The notes: a model not told the origin generated them from the letters alone. Counted from the stretch's first letter, positions 51,645 through 60,687 are shown. The stretch: 64,000 nucleotides of DNA from JBFYTX01 sp963739515 (GCA_963739515.1 CAVUAO010000003.1:1046826-1110825); one strand, 5' to 3'. Program-made: numbers and translations.

Positions 51645-52129
51645 ATGACAGCTAAATGGATTATTATTTCTGTTCACGGAACCGGTCTTCTGGGAGCGGT
51701 CCTTAATCTGGGGGATTTTGGGGTATTAAACATAGATAATATGGAGTCTGTAGTAAAAAGGGTAGAGAGAAGATACCATAAAAGACGTCCAAACGCTGGC
51801 GGATGAATTCAAACAGGATTATTGTGTTAAAACATCCAATATTCTTGAGCATATCAACGTAAAACAGCGGGACATTGAACCCCGAAGAATTAAGCCACAT
51901 TTCAATTGATGATAGCGGTGAAGTAAGGCTTCAGGCAAAGGCGTTAAAATTTTATGGTCAAGAAATAACAGAGTTTACACTGGACGAGTTTAAAGAAGCA
52001 TTGCGCAGCTTGAGCACGATTGAAGTACCTGTCATAACTAATAATTATTTGTATACCGCAAGGAAAACGGGTAAAAATATTGAGATATCTGAAAAGATTG
52101 AAAACTATCATGTGAATTTGAGATTATAA
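51645..52129 (+). pseudogene. Degraded hypothetical gene, two frameshifts
   Basis: ATG 51645 begins MTAKWIIISVHGTGLL and runs to about 51,765. The sense continues in the +1 frame (EDTIKDVQTLADEFKQDYC) to about 51,875, then in the next +1 frame (ELSHISIDDSGEVRLQAKAL, then KFYGQEITEFTLDEF) to the stop at 52129. Joined, these give about 160 aa. No known family is recognised. Two single-base insertions would explain it, similar to the tyrosine phosphatase gene. The region is AT-richer than its neighbours. Confidence 0.45.
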
Positions 52130-52194
52130 TTGAACTGACCGCCGGGGTTTCTGCCAGGCTTAGACTTTTTCGTGATGAACAGAAGGAGGGTAGG

Positions 52195-52929
52195 TTGAAA
52201 AAATTTATCCTTTCCGACCTGCACATCGGACATAAAGATGCTCAATACAATGCTATGGACCAGGCGATAGCCTACATCCGGAAAGAGGCTAAACCCGGCG
52301 ATGAAATATGGGGATTGGGAGACTGGTTTCATATGTATGAAAACGGCTTTGAGGTTTGTCTCCAACACCCGATGACACAAAAATTTCGCGACCTCGCCGG
52401 TGAGATTCCAACCAAGCTTTTGCCGGGAAACCATGACCACGTCCTGGAGAAGTACCGTGATAATCCCGGTCTTGGTAATCCTATCAGTCCAATTAAACTA
52501 ATCGAGCCTTTCATGGCTGGCGGAATCTGGTACTGTCATGGGCACGAATATGACCCTTCGGTGCAATATATTCCCCGACAGCTTATGTGGCTCTACAATC
52601 ATTTGCCGCGAAAAAAGGTAACTCCCGGCAATCTCAAAATGAAATCCATAACCGAACGATTTATTATGCTGGTATATTTAGTTCACTCAAGGGCTTTGAT
52701 CAATCTTCAGCAAAAAGTATTGAAGGAGCACCAGGAATGTAAGGGAATTGTTCTGGGTCACACTCATCTGCCTCTTCATCAGCGGTCGCCCGAATTATTG
52801 TTCCTGCTCAATGACGGAGATATGAGGCACAGTTCAACTTTTACCGTGGAAGATGATGTTGACTTCCATCAGCTGACCTGGGACTCGGGTAAGCACAGTT
52901 GGCGAGAAATACTAGTCCCAAGACCATGA
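52195..52929 (+). CDS. Metallophosphoesterase (calcineurin-like)
   Basis: 244 aa. Metal motifs of the calcineurin-like fold: SDLHIGHKDAQYN (DxH), GLGDWFHM (GD), LLPGNHDHVLEKY (GNHD), WYCHGHEYD and GHTHLP near residue 190. TTG start at 52195 with GGAGGG at 52185-52190 as ribosome site. Resembles UDP-2,3-diacylglucosamine or other small phosphoesterases only in the motifs; substrate unknown. It stands alone between degraded genes and the sigma-factor gene. Confidence 0.82.
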   Translation: MKKFILSDLHIGHKDAQYNAMDQAIAYIRKEAKPGDEIWGLGDWFHMYENGFEVCLQHPMTQKFRDLAGEIPTKLLPGNHDHVLEKYRDNPGLGNPISPIKLIEPFMAGGIWYCHGHEYDPSVQYIPRQLMWLYNHLPRKKVTPGNLKMKSITERFIMLVYLVHSRALINLQQKVLKEHQECKGIVLGHTHLPLHQRSPELLFLLNDGDMRHSSTFTVEDDVDFHQLTWDSGKHSWREILVPRP

Positions 52930-53102
52930 TTTTATTGGGCAGATAGGATCAGCAGAGTCCGGCGGGGTAATTCCTTACCACTAATACCGTGGCAAACCAG
53001 CGGCTGCCTGAAATCGGGTTTTGACATGATTTATTGCTGCCCGGTAACCTTTCTTTGTTTTTCCCCCACTATATAGTATAAGGTTTGATAACAGGCTATT
53101 TT

Positions 53103-54302
53103 ATGGAAGAAAAAACCGATACCGAGCTAGTGACGTTAGCACGCCGGGGCGATAAGGACGCCTTCGGGGTGCTGGCACAGCGGTGGGAGTTAATTGCCCA
53201 GCGGTTTGTGGCGCGTTTGGTCGGCGGAAGCGAGGGCGTGCCGGACCTTGTCCAGGAGTCAATGCTCCAGGCCTACCTCTCGCTTGACAGCCTGCGCGAC
53301 CCCGCCAGGTTCAAGAGCTGGCTTTACGGCATAATACTCAACGTCTACCGGAGTCGGTTACGCGACCAGAAAATCGCCTTTTTCTCTTTAGAAGCTATTA
53401 TGCACGGTCTGCAGTTTTTCCCCGCTCCCTTTTTCAGCCCGGTTTTAACACCGGAGAAAATTGCCGAGGAAAACGAGCAATATCAGAACGTACTGAACGC
53501 GGTTAATAGGCTCTCTCCCGGCGATAGAGATATCCTTTTATTGTTTTATTATGCTCAATTGAGCATGCAGGAGATTGTTTCACTCAAGAATATTCCGGTG
53601 GGTACGGTCAAAGTGCGCCTGCACCGCGCCCGCCAGCGACTCAAGGCGATTTTGCAGGAGAATTATCCGGATATGATACCGCCGGAAAAGAGGAGGAAAA
53701 CCATGGTCAAAGTTACTATTGCCGATGTGGTTAAGGTAGAACCAAGGGAAGGTCAGGAACCGCCCTTCGATCCTTATGTTATCGTGCTTTACGACGAAAC
53801 AGGTAGACGCCTGCTGCCGATATGGGTAGGCCCCTATGAGGGAGAATCTATTGCGAGAGGACTAAGCGATTTTGCTACGCCCCGGCCATTAACACACAAT
53901 TTTTACTCCAGCCTCCTCCAGGCAATCAATGCCCGGGTGGAAGAGGTGCGTGTCGTAGCGTTAAAAAAAGACACCTTCTATGCGGTGGTTAAAATGAGTT
54001 GTGGTAAAAAAACGAGCGAGGTTGACGCGCGCCCGAGTGATGCCATCGCCCTTGCCGTCCTTAACGATGTTCCTATCTTTGTAGCTGAAGAAGTACTGGA
54101 GACCGCGGGGACAAATATTCCAAAGACCGTAAAGGGTTCACCGAGCCGCAAGGGACTGGAAAAAATCATCAACGGGATAGGAGAATGGCAGCGTCAATAT
54201 CAAGCCCATCTGAATCAAACTATGAAAGAATACCACGAAAGGTCTAAAGAAGATATTGCCAGAAGAAAGGAAGCGTTTGTAAATTCAATTTTTGGCAAAT
54301 AA
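53103..54302 (+). CDS. ECF sigma factor fused to bifunctional nuclease (DUF151) domain
   Basis: 399 aa from ATG 53103 (a TTG at 53085 is possible). Residues 1-90 are sigma region 2 (DLVQESMLQAYLSLDSL, FKSWLYGIILNVYRSRLR); residues about 135-190 are region 4 (LSPGDRDILLLFYYAQLS, IPVGTVKVRLHRARQRLKAIL). From residue 201 the protein is a bifunctional nuclease domain: YVIVLYDETGRRLLPIWVGP, ATPRPLTHNFYSSLLQA and DARPSDAIALAVLNDVPIFV, followed by a charged coil (336-399). Residue 201 is an ATG preceded by a perfect ribosome site, so the second half may also be made alone. No anti-sigma gene is adjacent. It probably links stress sensing to RNA/DNA processing; this is inference. Confidence 0.92.
   Translation: MEEKTDTELVTLARRGDKDAFGVLAQRWELIAQRFVARLVGGSEGVPDLVQESMLQAYLSLDSLRDPARFKSWLYGIILNVYRSRLRDQKIAFFSLEAIMHGLQFFPAPFFSPVLTPEKIAEENEQYQNVLNAVNRLSPGDRDILLLFYYAQLSMQEIVSLKNIPVGTVKVRLHRARQRLKAILQENYPDMIPPEKRRKTMVKVTIADVVKVEPREGQEPPFDPYVIVLYDETGRRLLPIWVGPYEGESIARGLSDFATPRPLTHNFYSSLLQAINARVEEVRVVALKKDTFYAVVKMSCGKKTSEVDARPSDAIALAVLNDVPIFVAEEVLETAGTNIPKTVKGSPSRKGLEKIINGIGEWQRQYQAHLNQTMKEYHERSKEDIARRKEAFVNSIFGK
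53691..53705 (+). promoter_or_regulatory. Internal ribosome-binding site and start in the sigma-nuclease gene
   Basis: AGGAGG (53691-53696), 6-nt spacer, ATG (53703-53705), in frame with the long gene and exactly at the border between the sigma factor and the nuclease domain. The predicted product from here is a 199 aa free-standing bifunctional nuclease. This is the strongest Shine-Dalgarno sequence in this part of the window; the outer start has a far weaker one. Confidence 0.65.
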
Positions 54303-54305
54303 AAG

Positions 54306-54638
54306 TCACTTCTTTACTTCGTAGGTGCCGAAGATAAAATCGAGGTCGGTCTGGAGGGCGGCCAGCTTTTCCGCCGGGAACAGCTTCTCGTTGATATCTA
54401 TCATCAGCTTGGTCTCGCTCCTGGGAGAGCCCACGATGTGCACCCGCAGGGCCTCTTTATCCGTTATCTGGAAACCCATGGTGCTGCGGGAACCGAACGA
54501 GGCGGATTCGTCAGGGAGGGTAAAGGTCTCCAGCTTGTTATCGCTCATGGTGGCGCCCTGCTTCAGGATGAAGTCCTTTAACTCCGCGTTGAGCAGCTCC
54601 GGATTTACTTCCTGATAAGTCTTTCTAATCTGCGTCAT
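54306..54638 (-). CDS. Hypothetical protein, 110 aa
   Basis: Unrecognised soluble protein. The middle has an alternating strand pattern around FTLPDESASFGSRSTMGFQI and VHIVGSPRSETKLMID. The ATG at 54638 is preceded by AGGGAGG, a strong ribosome site, so this is probably a real gene. Its 3' end lies 3 nt from the sigma-nuclease gene on the other strand. It is upstream of rho in the same direction, but the rho promoter is not visible. Confidence 0.6.
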   Translation of the reverse strand: MTQIRKTYQEVNPELLNAELKDFILKQGATMSDNKLETFTLPDESASFGSRSTMGFQITDKEALRVHIVGSPRSETKLMIDINEKLFPAEKLAALQTDLDFIFGTYEVKK

Positions 54639-54741
54639 AGCCTTACCTCCCTGTCCTGCCCCTATGATAAGGCTTAACGGGACTTTATTTCAAGCGGAGA
54701 GTAAAAGAGAAGGTAGGCTATTAAGGAAACACCGAGGATCT

Positions 54742-55026
54742 TTACATCTCCCTGTTCAGTCCGGCCAGGAACTCGGCGTTGGTCTTGGTCTTGCGCATTC
54801 GGTCGAGCACGCGCTCCGTCCCCTCGACGAAGTTATTCTGGTCGGAGGCGATGATGCTCACCATGCGCCGCAGCAGCCATACCTGCTTCGTGGTCTCGTC
54901 GCCCAGCAAAAGCTCCTCACGCCGGGTGCCGCTGCGCTGGATATCCATAGCCGGGAAGATACGTCTTTCCGAAAGACGCCGGTCGAGGTGGAGCTCCATG
55001 TTGCCCGTGCCCTTAAACTCCTCGTA
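54742..55026 (-). CDS. rho: Transcription termination factor Rho, C-terminal fragment
   Basis: The last 94 residues of Rho: YEEFKGTGNMELHLDRRLSE, RRIFPAMDIQRSGTRREELLL, the C-terminal QVWLLRRMVSIIASDQ and ERVLDRMRKTKTNAEFLAGL are unmistakable. The rest of the protein (about 320-330 residues, RNA-binding and P-loop domains) is not upstream; the next base beyond 55026 belongs to a different gene on the other strand. The fragment is cut by the contig join, not by a natural pseudogene event. Confidence 0.93.
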   Translation of the reverse strand, partial: YEEFKGTGNMELHLDRRLSERRIFPAMDIQRSGTRREELLLGDETTKQVWLLRRMVSIIASDQNNFVEGTERVLDRMRKTKTNAEFLAGLNREM

Positions 55027-55027
55027 A
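55026..55027. other. Likely chimeric assembly junction
   Basis: Left of here the minus strand is Rho (last matching codon TAC at 55024-55026 read in reverse); right of here the plus strand is the middle of a diaminopimelate epimerase (TAGEIVPTLGEGYEVTVDMG). Both are core genes cut at the same base. GC content, frameshift density and gene ancestry all change at this point. Confidence 0.8.
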
Positions 55028-55571
55028 CCGCCGGAGAGATCGTCCCGACGCTCGGCGAGGGCTACGAGGTCACGGTCGACATGGGCGTGGCTCGGTTCGG
55101 CGGCGAGAAGCTCGCCTACTTCACCGACGAGTGCTGTCAACGAGACGATCACGGCTGCCGGGCGCAACTTCACGCTTCACATTCGTCGACGTCGGAAACC
55201 CCCACGCTGTGATCAATTCGCCGTGGCCCCTGGAGCTCGTGCCCCTGCACGAGATAGGCCCGTGTGATCGAGGAGCACAAGTACTTCCCGCGCAGGGCGA
55301 ACGTCGAGTTCTCGTGGTCGCCGACCAGCACAACGCCAAGATCCGCGTATGGGAGCGGGGCGTAGGGGAGACGCGCGCCTGCGGCACCGGGGCGGCCGCC
55401 GACGGCCGTGGCGCTGGTGCGCAGCGGCCTGGCCGACGAGCCCGGTGACGGTTGAGCTGCCCGGCGGACAACTCGGGGTCGAAGTCGACGACGACTGGCG
55501 CGTCCTCATGACCGGTCCGGCCGAAGAGATCTACCACGGCGACCTGTCGCGCGAGTTCCTGGAGCACCTGA
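55027..55571 (+). CDS. dapF: Diaminopimelate epimerase, 5'-truncated and frameshifted
   Basis: Isomerises LL- to meso-diaminopimelate for peptidoglycan and lysine. Recognised in consecutive frames: GEIVPTLGEGYEVTVDMG, then RFTFVDVGNPHAVINSPWPL, then KIRVWERGVGETRACGTGA with the catalytic Cys, then VTVELPGGQLGVEVDDDWRV. At least three or four single-base frame changes occur in 540 nt. The N-terminus with the first active-site Cys is missing because the join cuts the gene. The end is approximate because of the frame changes. Confidence 0.8.
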
Positions 55572-55573
55572 GC

Positions 55574-56743
55574 ATGAGACGGTTCTCGCGGCGCGTGCAG
55601 AGCCTGCCGCCCTACCTGTTCGCCGAGATCGAGCGCAAGGTCGCCGCACGCCGCGCGGCCGGCGTCGACATCATCAGCCTCGGCATCGGCGATCCCGACA
55701 GTCCGACGCCGGCGCACATCGTCGCGGCCATGGCCGAGGCCGTCCACGACCCCGCGACCACCAGTATCCGAGCAACAAGGGCACGCTCGAGTTCCGCGAG
55801 GCGGTGGCCGGCTTACTACGAGCGCCGCTTCGGCGTCGAGCTCGATCCCGAGGCCGAGGTGATGCCGCTCCTCGGCGCCAAGGAGGGCCTGGCGCACATC
55901 TGCCCGGCTCTGCTCGACGAGTCGGACGTCTGCCTCGCGGCCGACCCCGGCTACCCGGTCTACATCGACCGGCCCGCTGCTCGCCGGCGGCCGTGCCGTG
56001 CACCTGCCGCTGCTTCCCGAGCGCGGGTTCCAGCCCGACCTGGAGGCCGTCGACCGGCGGTCGCTGGCCAAGGCCAAGATGATGTTCGTCGGCTATCCCA
56101 ACAACCCGACCGGCGCCGTCATCGAGGACGACTTCTTCGCCCGGCTGGTCGAGTTCGCCAAGCGCACGACATGCTCGTCGTGCACGACAACGCCTACGCC
56201 GACATCACCTTCGACGGCTACGTGGCGCCCGAGCTTCCTGGAGACGCCCGGGGCGAAGGACGTCGGCGTCGAGTTCTTCTCGCTCTCCAAGAGCTACAAC
56301 ATGACCGGCTGGCGCTCGGGCGCCATCGTCGGCAACCGCGAATCGTCGAGGCCTTCTGGCGGCTGAAGACCAACATCGATTCGGGCATGTTCACCGCCGT
56401 GCAGCACGCCTGCGACGGCGGCGCTAGCGGCCCGCAGGACTGCGTGGCCGACATGCGCCGTCCTGTACCAGCGGTCGGCGCGACATGCTCGTCACGGCAC
56501 TGCGCGCCATCGGCCTCGAGGCGACAGCCGCCCAAGGGCACCATCTACCTCTGGGTGCCGGTGCCCGAGGGCCACACGTCGGCGAGCTTCGCCGACTCGA
56601 TGCTCGAGCAGGCCGACGTGATCGTCTCGCCGGGCGCCGCCTACGGCCCGAGCGGCGAGGGCTACGTGCGCTTCTGCTCGACCGTGCCTGACGATCGCCT
56701 CGAGGAGGCGGTGCGGCGCATCGAAGACCGGGCCAAGCTCTGA
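55574..56743 (+). CDS. dapL: LL-diaminopimelate aminotransferase, frameshifted
   Basis: PLP enzyme that makes LL-diaminopimelate directly from tetrahydrodipicolinate. ATG 55574 starts RRFSRRVQSLPPYLFAEIE; ISLGIGDPDSPTPAHI, then LLGAKEGLAHICPALLD, GYPNNPTGAV, and the PLP-Lys segment SLSKSYNMTGWRSG appear in different frames, and the end is FCSTVPDDRLEEAVRR. About five frame changes break the gene; these look like read errors. Its presence after dapF implies the direct aminotransferase route of lysine synthesis in the tail organism. Confidence 0.82.
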   Translation: MRRFSRRVQSLPPYLFAEIERKVAARRAAGVDIISLGIGDPDSPTPAHIVAAMAEAVHDPATTSIRATRARSSSARRWPAYYERRFGVELDPEAEVMPLLGAKEGLAHICPALLDESDVCLAADPGYPVYIDRPAARRRPCRAPAAASRARVPARPGGRRPAVAGQGQDDVRRLSQQPDRRRHRGRLLRPAGRVRQAHDMLVVHDNAYADITFDGYVAPELPGDARGEGRRRRVLLALQELQHDRLALGRHRRQPRIVEAFWRLKTNIDSGMFTAVQHACDGGASGPQDCVADMRRPVPAVGATCSSRHCAPSASRRQPPKGTIYLWVPVPEGHTSASFADSMLEQADVIVSPGAAYGPSGEGYVRFCSTVPDDRLEEAVRRIEDRAKL

Positions 56744-56760
56744 GCCCGGCGCTGCCGGCC

Positions 56761-58074
56761 ATGAGCACCCCGAGCGTGCCCGGCCGCCCGCGAGCGGTGG
56801 TCTTCGCGGTGTTGCCGGGCGGCCAAGCCGCTGCGGCCGCCGGCGAGGACGCCTTGACCGAGATCAAGGAGTTGCTGGCCTCGGCCGACATCGACTGGGC
56901 CGCCGACGTCGTGCAGCACCGCGACAACCCGACCCGCGCTCGTACCTGGTCCCGGGCAAGCTTGCGGGAGCTCAAGGCGGCGGTCGAGCAGCACGGCGCC
57001 TCGGTCGTCGTCTGCGAAGACGACCTGTCGCCGGCGCAGCAGGCGGCCGTGCTCGACGCCGTGGACGTGGACGTGCTCGACCGGACCGAGCTCATCCTGT
57101 CGGTGTTCGCCAAGCACGCGCACTCGCTCGAGGGCACCCTGCAGGTCGACCTGGCGCAGCTCGAGTACGAGCTGACGCGTGTGCGAGGCAAGGGACTGAT
57201 CCTGTCGCGGCTGGGGGCCGGCGTCGACATGCGCGGCCCGGGCGAGACCAAGCTCGAGGTCGACCGGCGCGTGATCCGCAAGCGCATCCAGAAGCTGCGC
57301 GCCGCATCGAGCGCATGGCTCAGACGCGTCGCGTGCAGCGCGTCGCCAGCGCGCGCGCCGACGTGCCGCTGATCGCCCTGGCCGGCTACACGAACGCCGG
57401 CAAGTCGACGCTGCTCAACGCGCTCACCGATGCCGACGTCTCGGTGCGCGACCGCCTTTTCGAGACCCTCGACCCGACCACACGCGCCTATCGCTACCAC
57501 GACCGCGACTACGTGGTCACCGACACCGTCGGTTTCATCCGCAAGCTCCCGCACCAGCTCGTCGACGCGTTCGCCAGCACGCTCGAGGAGACGCGTCTCG
57601 CCGACCTGGTGCTGGTGGTCGCCGATGCGAGCGTGGGCGTTGAAGAGATCCTGGCACGGCAAGCTGCCGTCGCCGAGGTGCTCGACATGATCGGCTCCGA
57701 CCAGGTGCCGCGCCTCACGGCGCTCAACAAGGTCGACCTGCTCGACGCGGCCGCCAGCGCCCGCTTGCGGGCCACGCAACCGGATGCCGTCCTCATCTCG
57801 GCCCGCAGCGGGCAAGGGCTGCCGGAGCTGCGCGAGCGCCTGGCGACCATCTTCGCGCGCACGCTCGAGGCCCATCCATCTCCTCATTCCTTACACGGAC
57901 GGCGCGATCGTCGGTCGTCTCCGCGGCGTCGCCGCGGACATTCGGCAGCAGAACACGGCCGAGGGCGTCGAGGTCACGGCCCTCGTGCCCCTCGCCGAGG
58001 CGGCGCGCTATGCCCGCTATGCCGCGTGCCGACGGCCCCGAGGCGAGCATGCCCACGTGCGAGGTCACCGATGA
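56761..58074 (+). CDS. hflX: GTPase HflX, frameshifted
   Basis: Ribosome-splitting GTPase. The N-terminal domain has VFAKHAHSLEGTLQVDLAQL and GPGETKLEVDRRVIRKRI; a frame change follows near 57,305, then ALAGYTNAGKSTLLNALTDA (G1), DTVGFIRKLPHQLVDAFAST (G3) and LNKVDLL (G4). A second change near 57,880 precedes LLIPYTDGAIVGRLRGVAAD at the C-terminus. Total about 435 aa. It lies between dapL and dut, as in many Thermoleophilia and Rubrobacter (recalled, not checked). Confidence 0.85.
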
Positions 58075-58518
58075 CTGACGCTCTCGTCGTGCGCGTCAAG
58101 CTTCTGCGCACCGGCGCGCGCCTCCCGGCGCGCGCCTACGAGCACGATGCCGCCTTCGACCTTTCCGCTTGCGAAGACGCGCACCTGCCGCCCGGTGCGC
58201 GCGCCGTCATCGGCACCGGCCTCGCCTTGGAGCTGCCCGCCGGCGCCGCGGCCCTTACGCTGCCCCGCTCCGGCCTGGCCGCCGAGCACGGTATCGCGCT
58301 CGTCAACGCTCCCGGGCTCATCGACTCCGGGTACAGGGGCGAGTTGCGCATCATACTATTGAATACAGACCACGAGAGAGCCTTTGAGGTACGCACCGGC
58401 GATCGCATAGCGCAGCTCCTGGTCGTGAGCCTGCGCGACACGTCCGTCATCCAGGTCAGGAGCTCGCCCAGAGTGACCGCGGCACACGTGGCTTCGGTTC
58501 AAGCGGTCGCAGCTCTGA
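58071..58518 (+). CDS. dut: Deoxyuridine triphosphatase
   Basis: Splits dUTP to dUMP. Motif AYEHDAAFDLSA near the N-terminus, PRSGLAAEHGIALVNAPGLID (uracil loop region), GYRGELRIILLNTD and GDRIAQLLV are intact in one frame. The C-terminal arm GTRGFGSSGR, which closes over the active site, appears in another frame after about 58,460. The ATG at 58071 overlaps the hflX stop by 4 nt. End coordinate is approximate. Confidence 0.85.
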
Positions 58519-58544
58519 GAGTGGCAAGCACAGGACGACGCCTG

Positions 58545-58992
58545 ATGTGTCCATCTGCGGGAAAGTGTCCGACAATCCGCGTGGGCGTCCTGCTGGTCGC
58601 CCGCGACCGCCTGCTTCTCGTTCAACAGGCACGTGGCGCCGACACGTACTGGCTGCTGCCCGGCGGCGGCTTGGCATGGGGGAGACGCTTGCCGATTGTG
58701 CCCGGCGCGAGCTGCGTGAAGAGCCCGCCTTGAGATCCAGCCGGCCGGCCTATCGCTCTCGTCGAGTCCATCTCACCAGACCAGACCGCCTATCCCAAGC
58801 ACGTCTGCACGTCGTGCTCGCGGCCACGATAGCTCCGGATTCGTCGTCCTGCGCACAAGGCCGCTGCCTACATATGATCGCGCCGTGCTTCAGGCCGACC
58901 TCGTCGCATCGACCGACTTGCCCGCCCTTGATCTCCGGCCGCCTGTCGCCGACTTCCTCTGCGCCTGTATGGAGAAGCTTCCGACCGACTGA
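58545..58992 (+). CDS. NUDIX hydrolase, frameshifted
   Basis: ATG 58545 begins a NUDIX fold: VGVLLVARDRLLLVQQARG, then WLLPGGGLAWG, and in the next frame GETLADCARRELREE, which together give the NUDIX box with its two-Glu metal site. The C-terminus AVLQADLVASTDLPALDLRPP is in a third frame and ends at TGA 58990-58992. About 145-150 aa when joined. Substrate unknown. Confidence 0.65.
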
Positions 58993-59388
58993 CGTACCTC
59001 GGCCGGCGCTGGTAAGCGATCTCTTCGCGCCACACTCGCGCCTCATGAAACAACACGCGATAATGCCCGTTATGTAAAGCTAGACAAAACACCGTCATCC
59101 GTCATCACGCAGCCGTCCCATGTGACCACCACCCCCTCGTGTCTCTTGACCCCCCACCGCGGCACCTAGGGCGGTGCTCGCCGCCGAGGTGTGTCACGTG
59201 TCCCGCCGACCGAAGCGCTCACGTCCATGCACCGTAATGCTCATCGAGCGGTCACAGGAGCCATCGCTATGGGAAACGTCCGTCCGCTATGGAGCTGTCT
59301 GCGCGTGGTGCTCGGGCATGGTCCGCCACAACCCGGGCACGGATTTGTCAGGGCGGTGCCGCTAGCGAACAGGTGTACGCCTGCGGTG
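58993..59388. other. Region without a recognisable gene
   Basis: About 400 nt between the NUDIX gene and apt. Both strands were read: only short frames with no known motif. Given the indel rate of this tail, a small broken gene cannot be excluded. No rRNA, tRNA or repeat is seen. Confidence 0.4.
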
Positions 59389-59926
59389 TCAGTAGCGAAC
59401 GAGGCTGATGACGTCGTAGCGGCTTGAGCTTGTCGCGACCTTTGAGGTCGGACAAGCTCGACGAGGAAGGCGACGCCCACGACTGTGCCGCCCAGGCGCT
59501 CGACCAGCTCGCACTTGGCGTCCGCCGTGCCGCCGGTGGCGAGCAGGTCGTCGTGGACGAGCACGTTCATGCCGGGCGCGATGGCGTCTTCGTGCACCTC
59601 GAGCTTGTCAGTACCGTACTCGAGCTCGTACTCGGCGGCCACGGTCTTCCAGGGCAGCTTGCCCGGCTTGCGGGCGCAGACGAAACCGGCGCCGAGCGCG
59701 TAAGCCAGGGCGGCGCCGAGGATGAAGCCGCGCGACTTCGGCGCCGAACACCAGGTCGACATGCCTGCCGGTCGCCATACTCGGCCATGCGGTCGACGGT
59801 CTGGCGCAGAGCCACGCGCGTCCGAAGCAGCGGCATGATGTCCCGGAAGACGATACCCTTCTTGGGGAAGTCGGGGATGCCCGGATCTTGCCCGCCAGGT
59901 CGATCGTCTCGCTGCTCTGGTGCCAT
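59389..59926 (-). CDS. apt: Adenine phosphoribosyltransferase, frameshifted
   Basis: Salvages adenine to AMP. ATG 59926 and DIPDFPKKGIVFRDIMPLL (in joined frames) open the protein; RDIMPLLRTRVALRQTVDRMAEY follows. The PRPP loop is VLVHDDLLATGGTADAKCELV, in the normal place near residue 120. After a frame change near 59,440 the C-terminal DVISLVRY ends at TGA 59389-59391. Around three frame changes. Last gene of a minus-strand cluster starting with rsiG-like. Confidence 0.82.
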
Positions 59927-59968
59927 GCCTGGTGTCCTCCTTCCTCCCTAGTCGCAGCGCCGGTCGTC

Positions 59969-60687
59969 TCAGCCCGTCAGGCGACGCATGTCCCTTGGTG
60001 AGCAGCAGTTGACGCAGCTGGTCGTGGTCGCCTGGACGATCTCCTCGAGCCGGTCGAGCGGCCTCCGACGCCGCTCAGCGCGTCGGCGAACGCAGAGCCG
60101 GAAGCAGACCTGCTCCATCAAGCCCACCTCACGATCGGCGGCGCTCTTGAGGACGCGCAGGTTCTTGGGCCGCAGTCCCGACGTGGCAGCTGCGCCGCGG
60201 CCCCCACGATGCCGGCGTCGGCCTCGCTGTAGCGCTTGACGCCGCTCACCTGGTGCGCCCTCACCAGCTCGTACTCCTCGAGCTCGTCGAGCAGCGGACG
60301 TCGGCGCCGGTCATCCGCAGGACCTCCTCGCCCATGAATTGCGTTCTGTCGCCCGTGGCGCACCAGGTCGGCCTTGCGCAGCCCCTGCCGCGCCACCGGC
60401 GCCGTGCCGCCGGGCTGCGCTCCAGCTCGCGACGGATGACCTTCAGCGGCAGGTACTCGTCGCGCTGCAGGGTCAACACACGCACGAGACGCCGGAAGTC
60501 CTCTTGAGAGAAGAGGCGATAGCCGGCCTTGGTGCGACGCGGCGCGATCAGGTGCTGCTCCTCGAAGTAGCGCAGCTTGCTCACGCGTGACGTCCGGGAA
60601 CTCGTTGCGCAGCCGCTCGACTACCGTGCCGATGGTCAGCAGCTTCTCGTCGCCGATGTCGAAGAGCAGTTCCGTGTTCTCGTTCAC
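59969..60687 (-). CDS. MerR-family regulator (FtsR-like), frameshifted
   Basis: GTG start at 60687. The helix-turn-helix region reads LLTIGTVVERLRNEFPDVT and, after a frame change near 60,590, SKLRYFEEQHLIAPRRTKAG then YRLFSQEDFRRLVRVLTLQR. A C-terminal part shows YSEADAGIVGAA and ends with QLRQLLLTK then DMRRLTG. The FHA gene directly upstream overlaps it by 4 nt, the same pairing as GarA-FtsR in mycobacteria (cell-division control); functional identity is inferred from context. Several frame changes. Confidence 0.72.

Noticed and set aside
54664..55212. A 182 aa frame running through the rho/dapF junction
   Set aside because: It joins antisense rho to sense dapF and exists only because of the assembly join.
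55121..57887. Long minus-strand frames in the GC-rich tail (318 and 487 aa)
   Set aside because: In high-GC DNA antisense frames stay open by chance; the plus strand carries dapF, dapL and hflX with clear motifs.
59428..59461. A strong hairpin that looks like a terminator
   Set aside because: It lies inside the coding sequence of the apt C-terminus once the frame change is taken into account.
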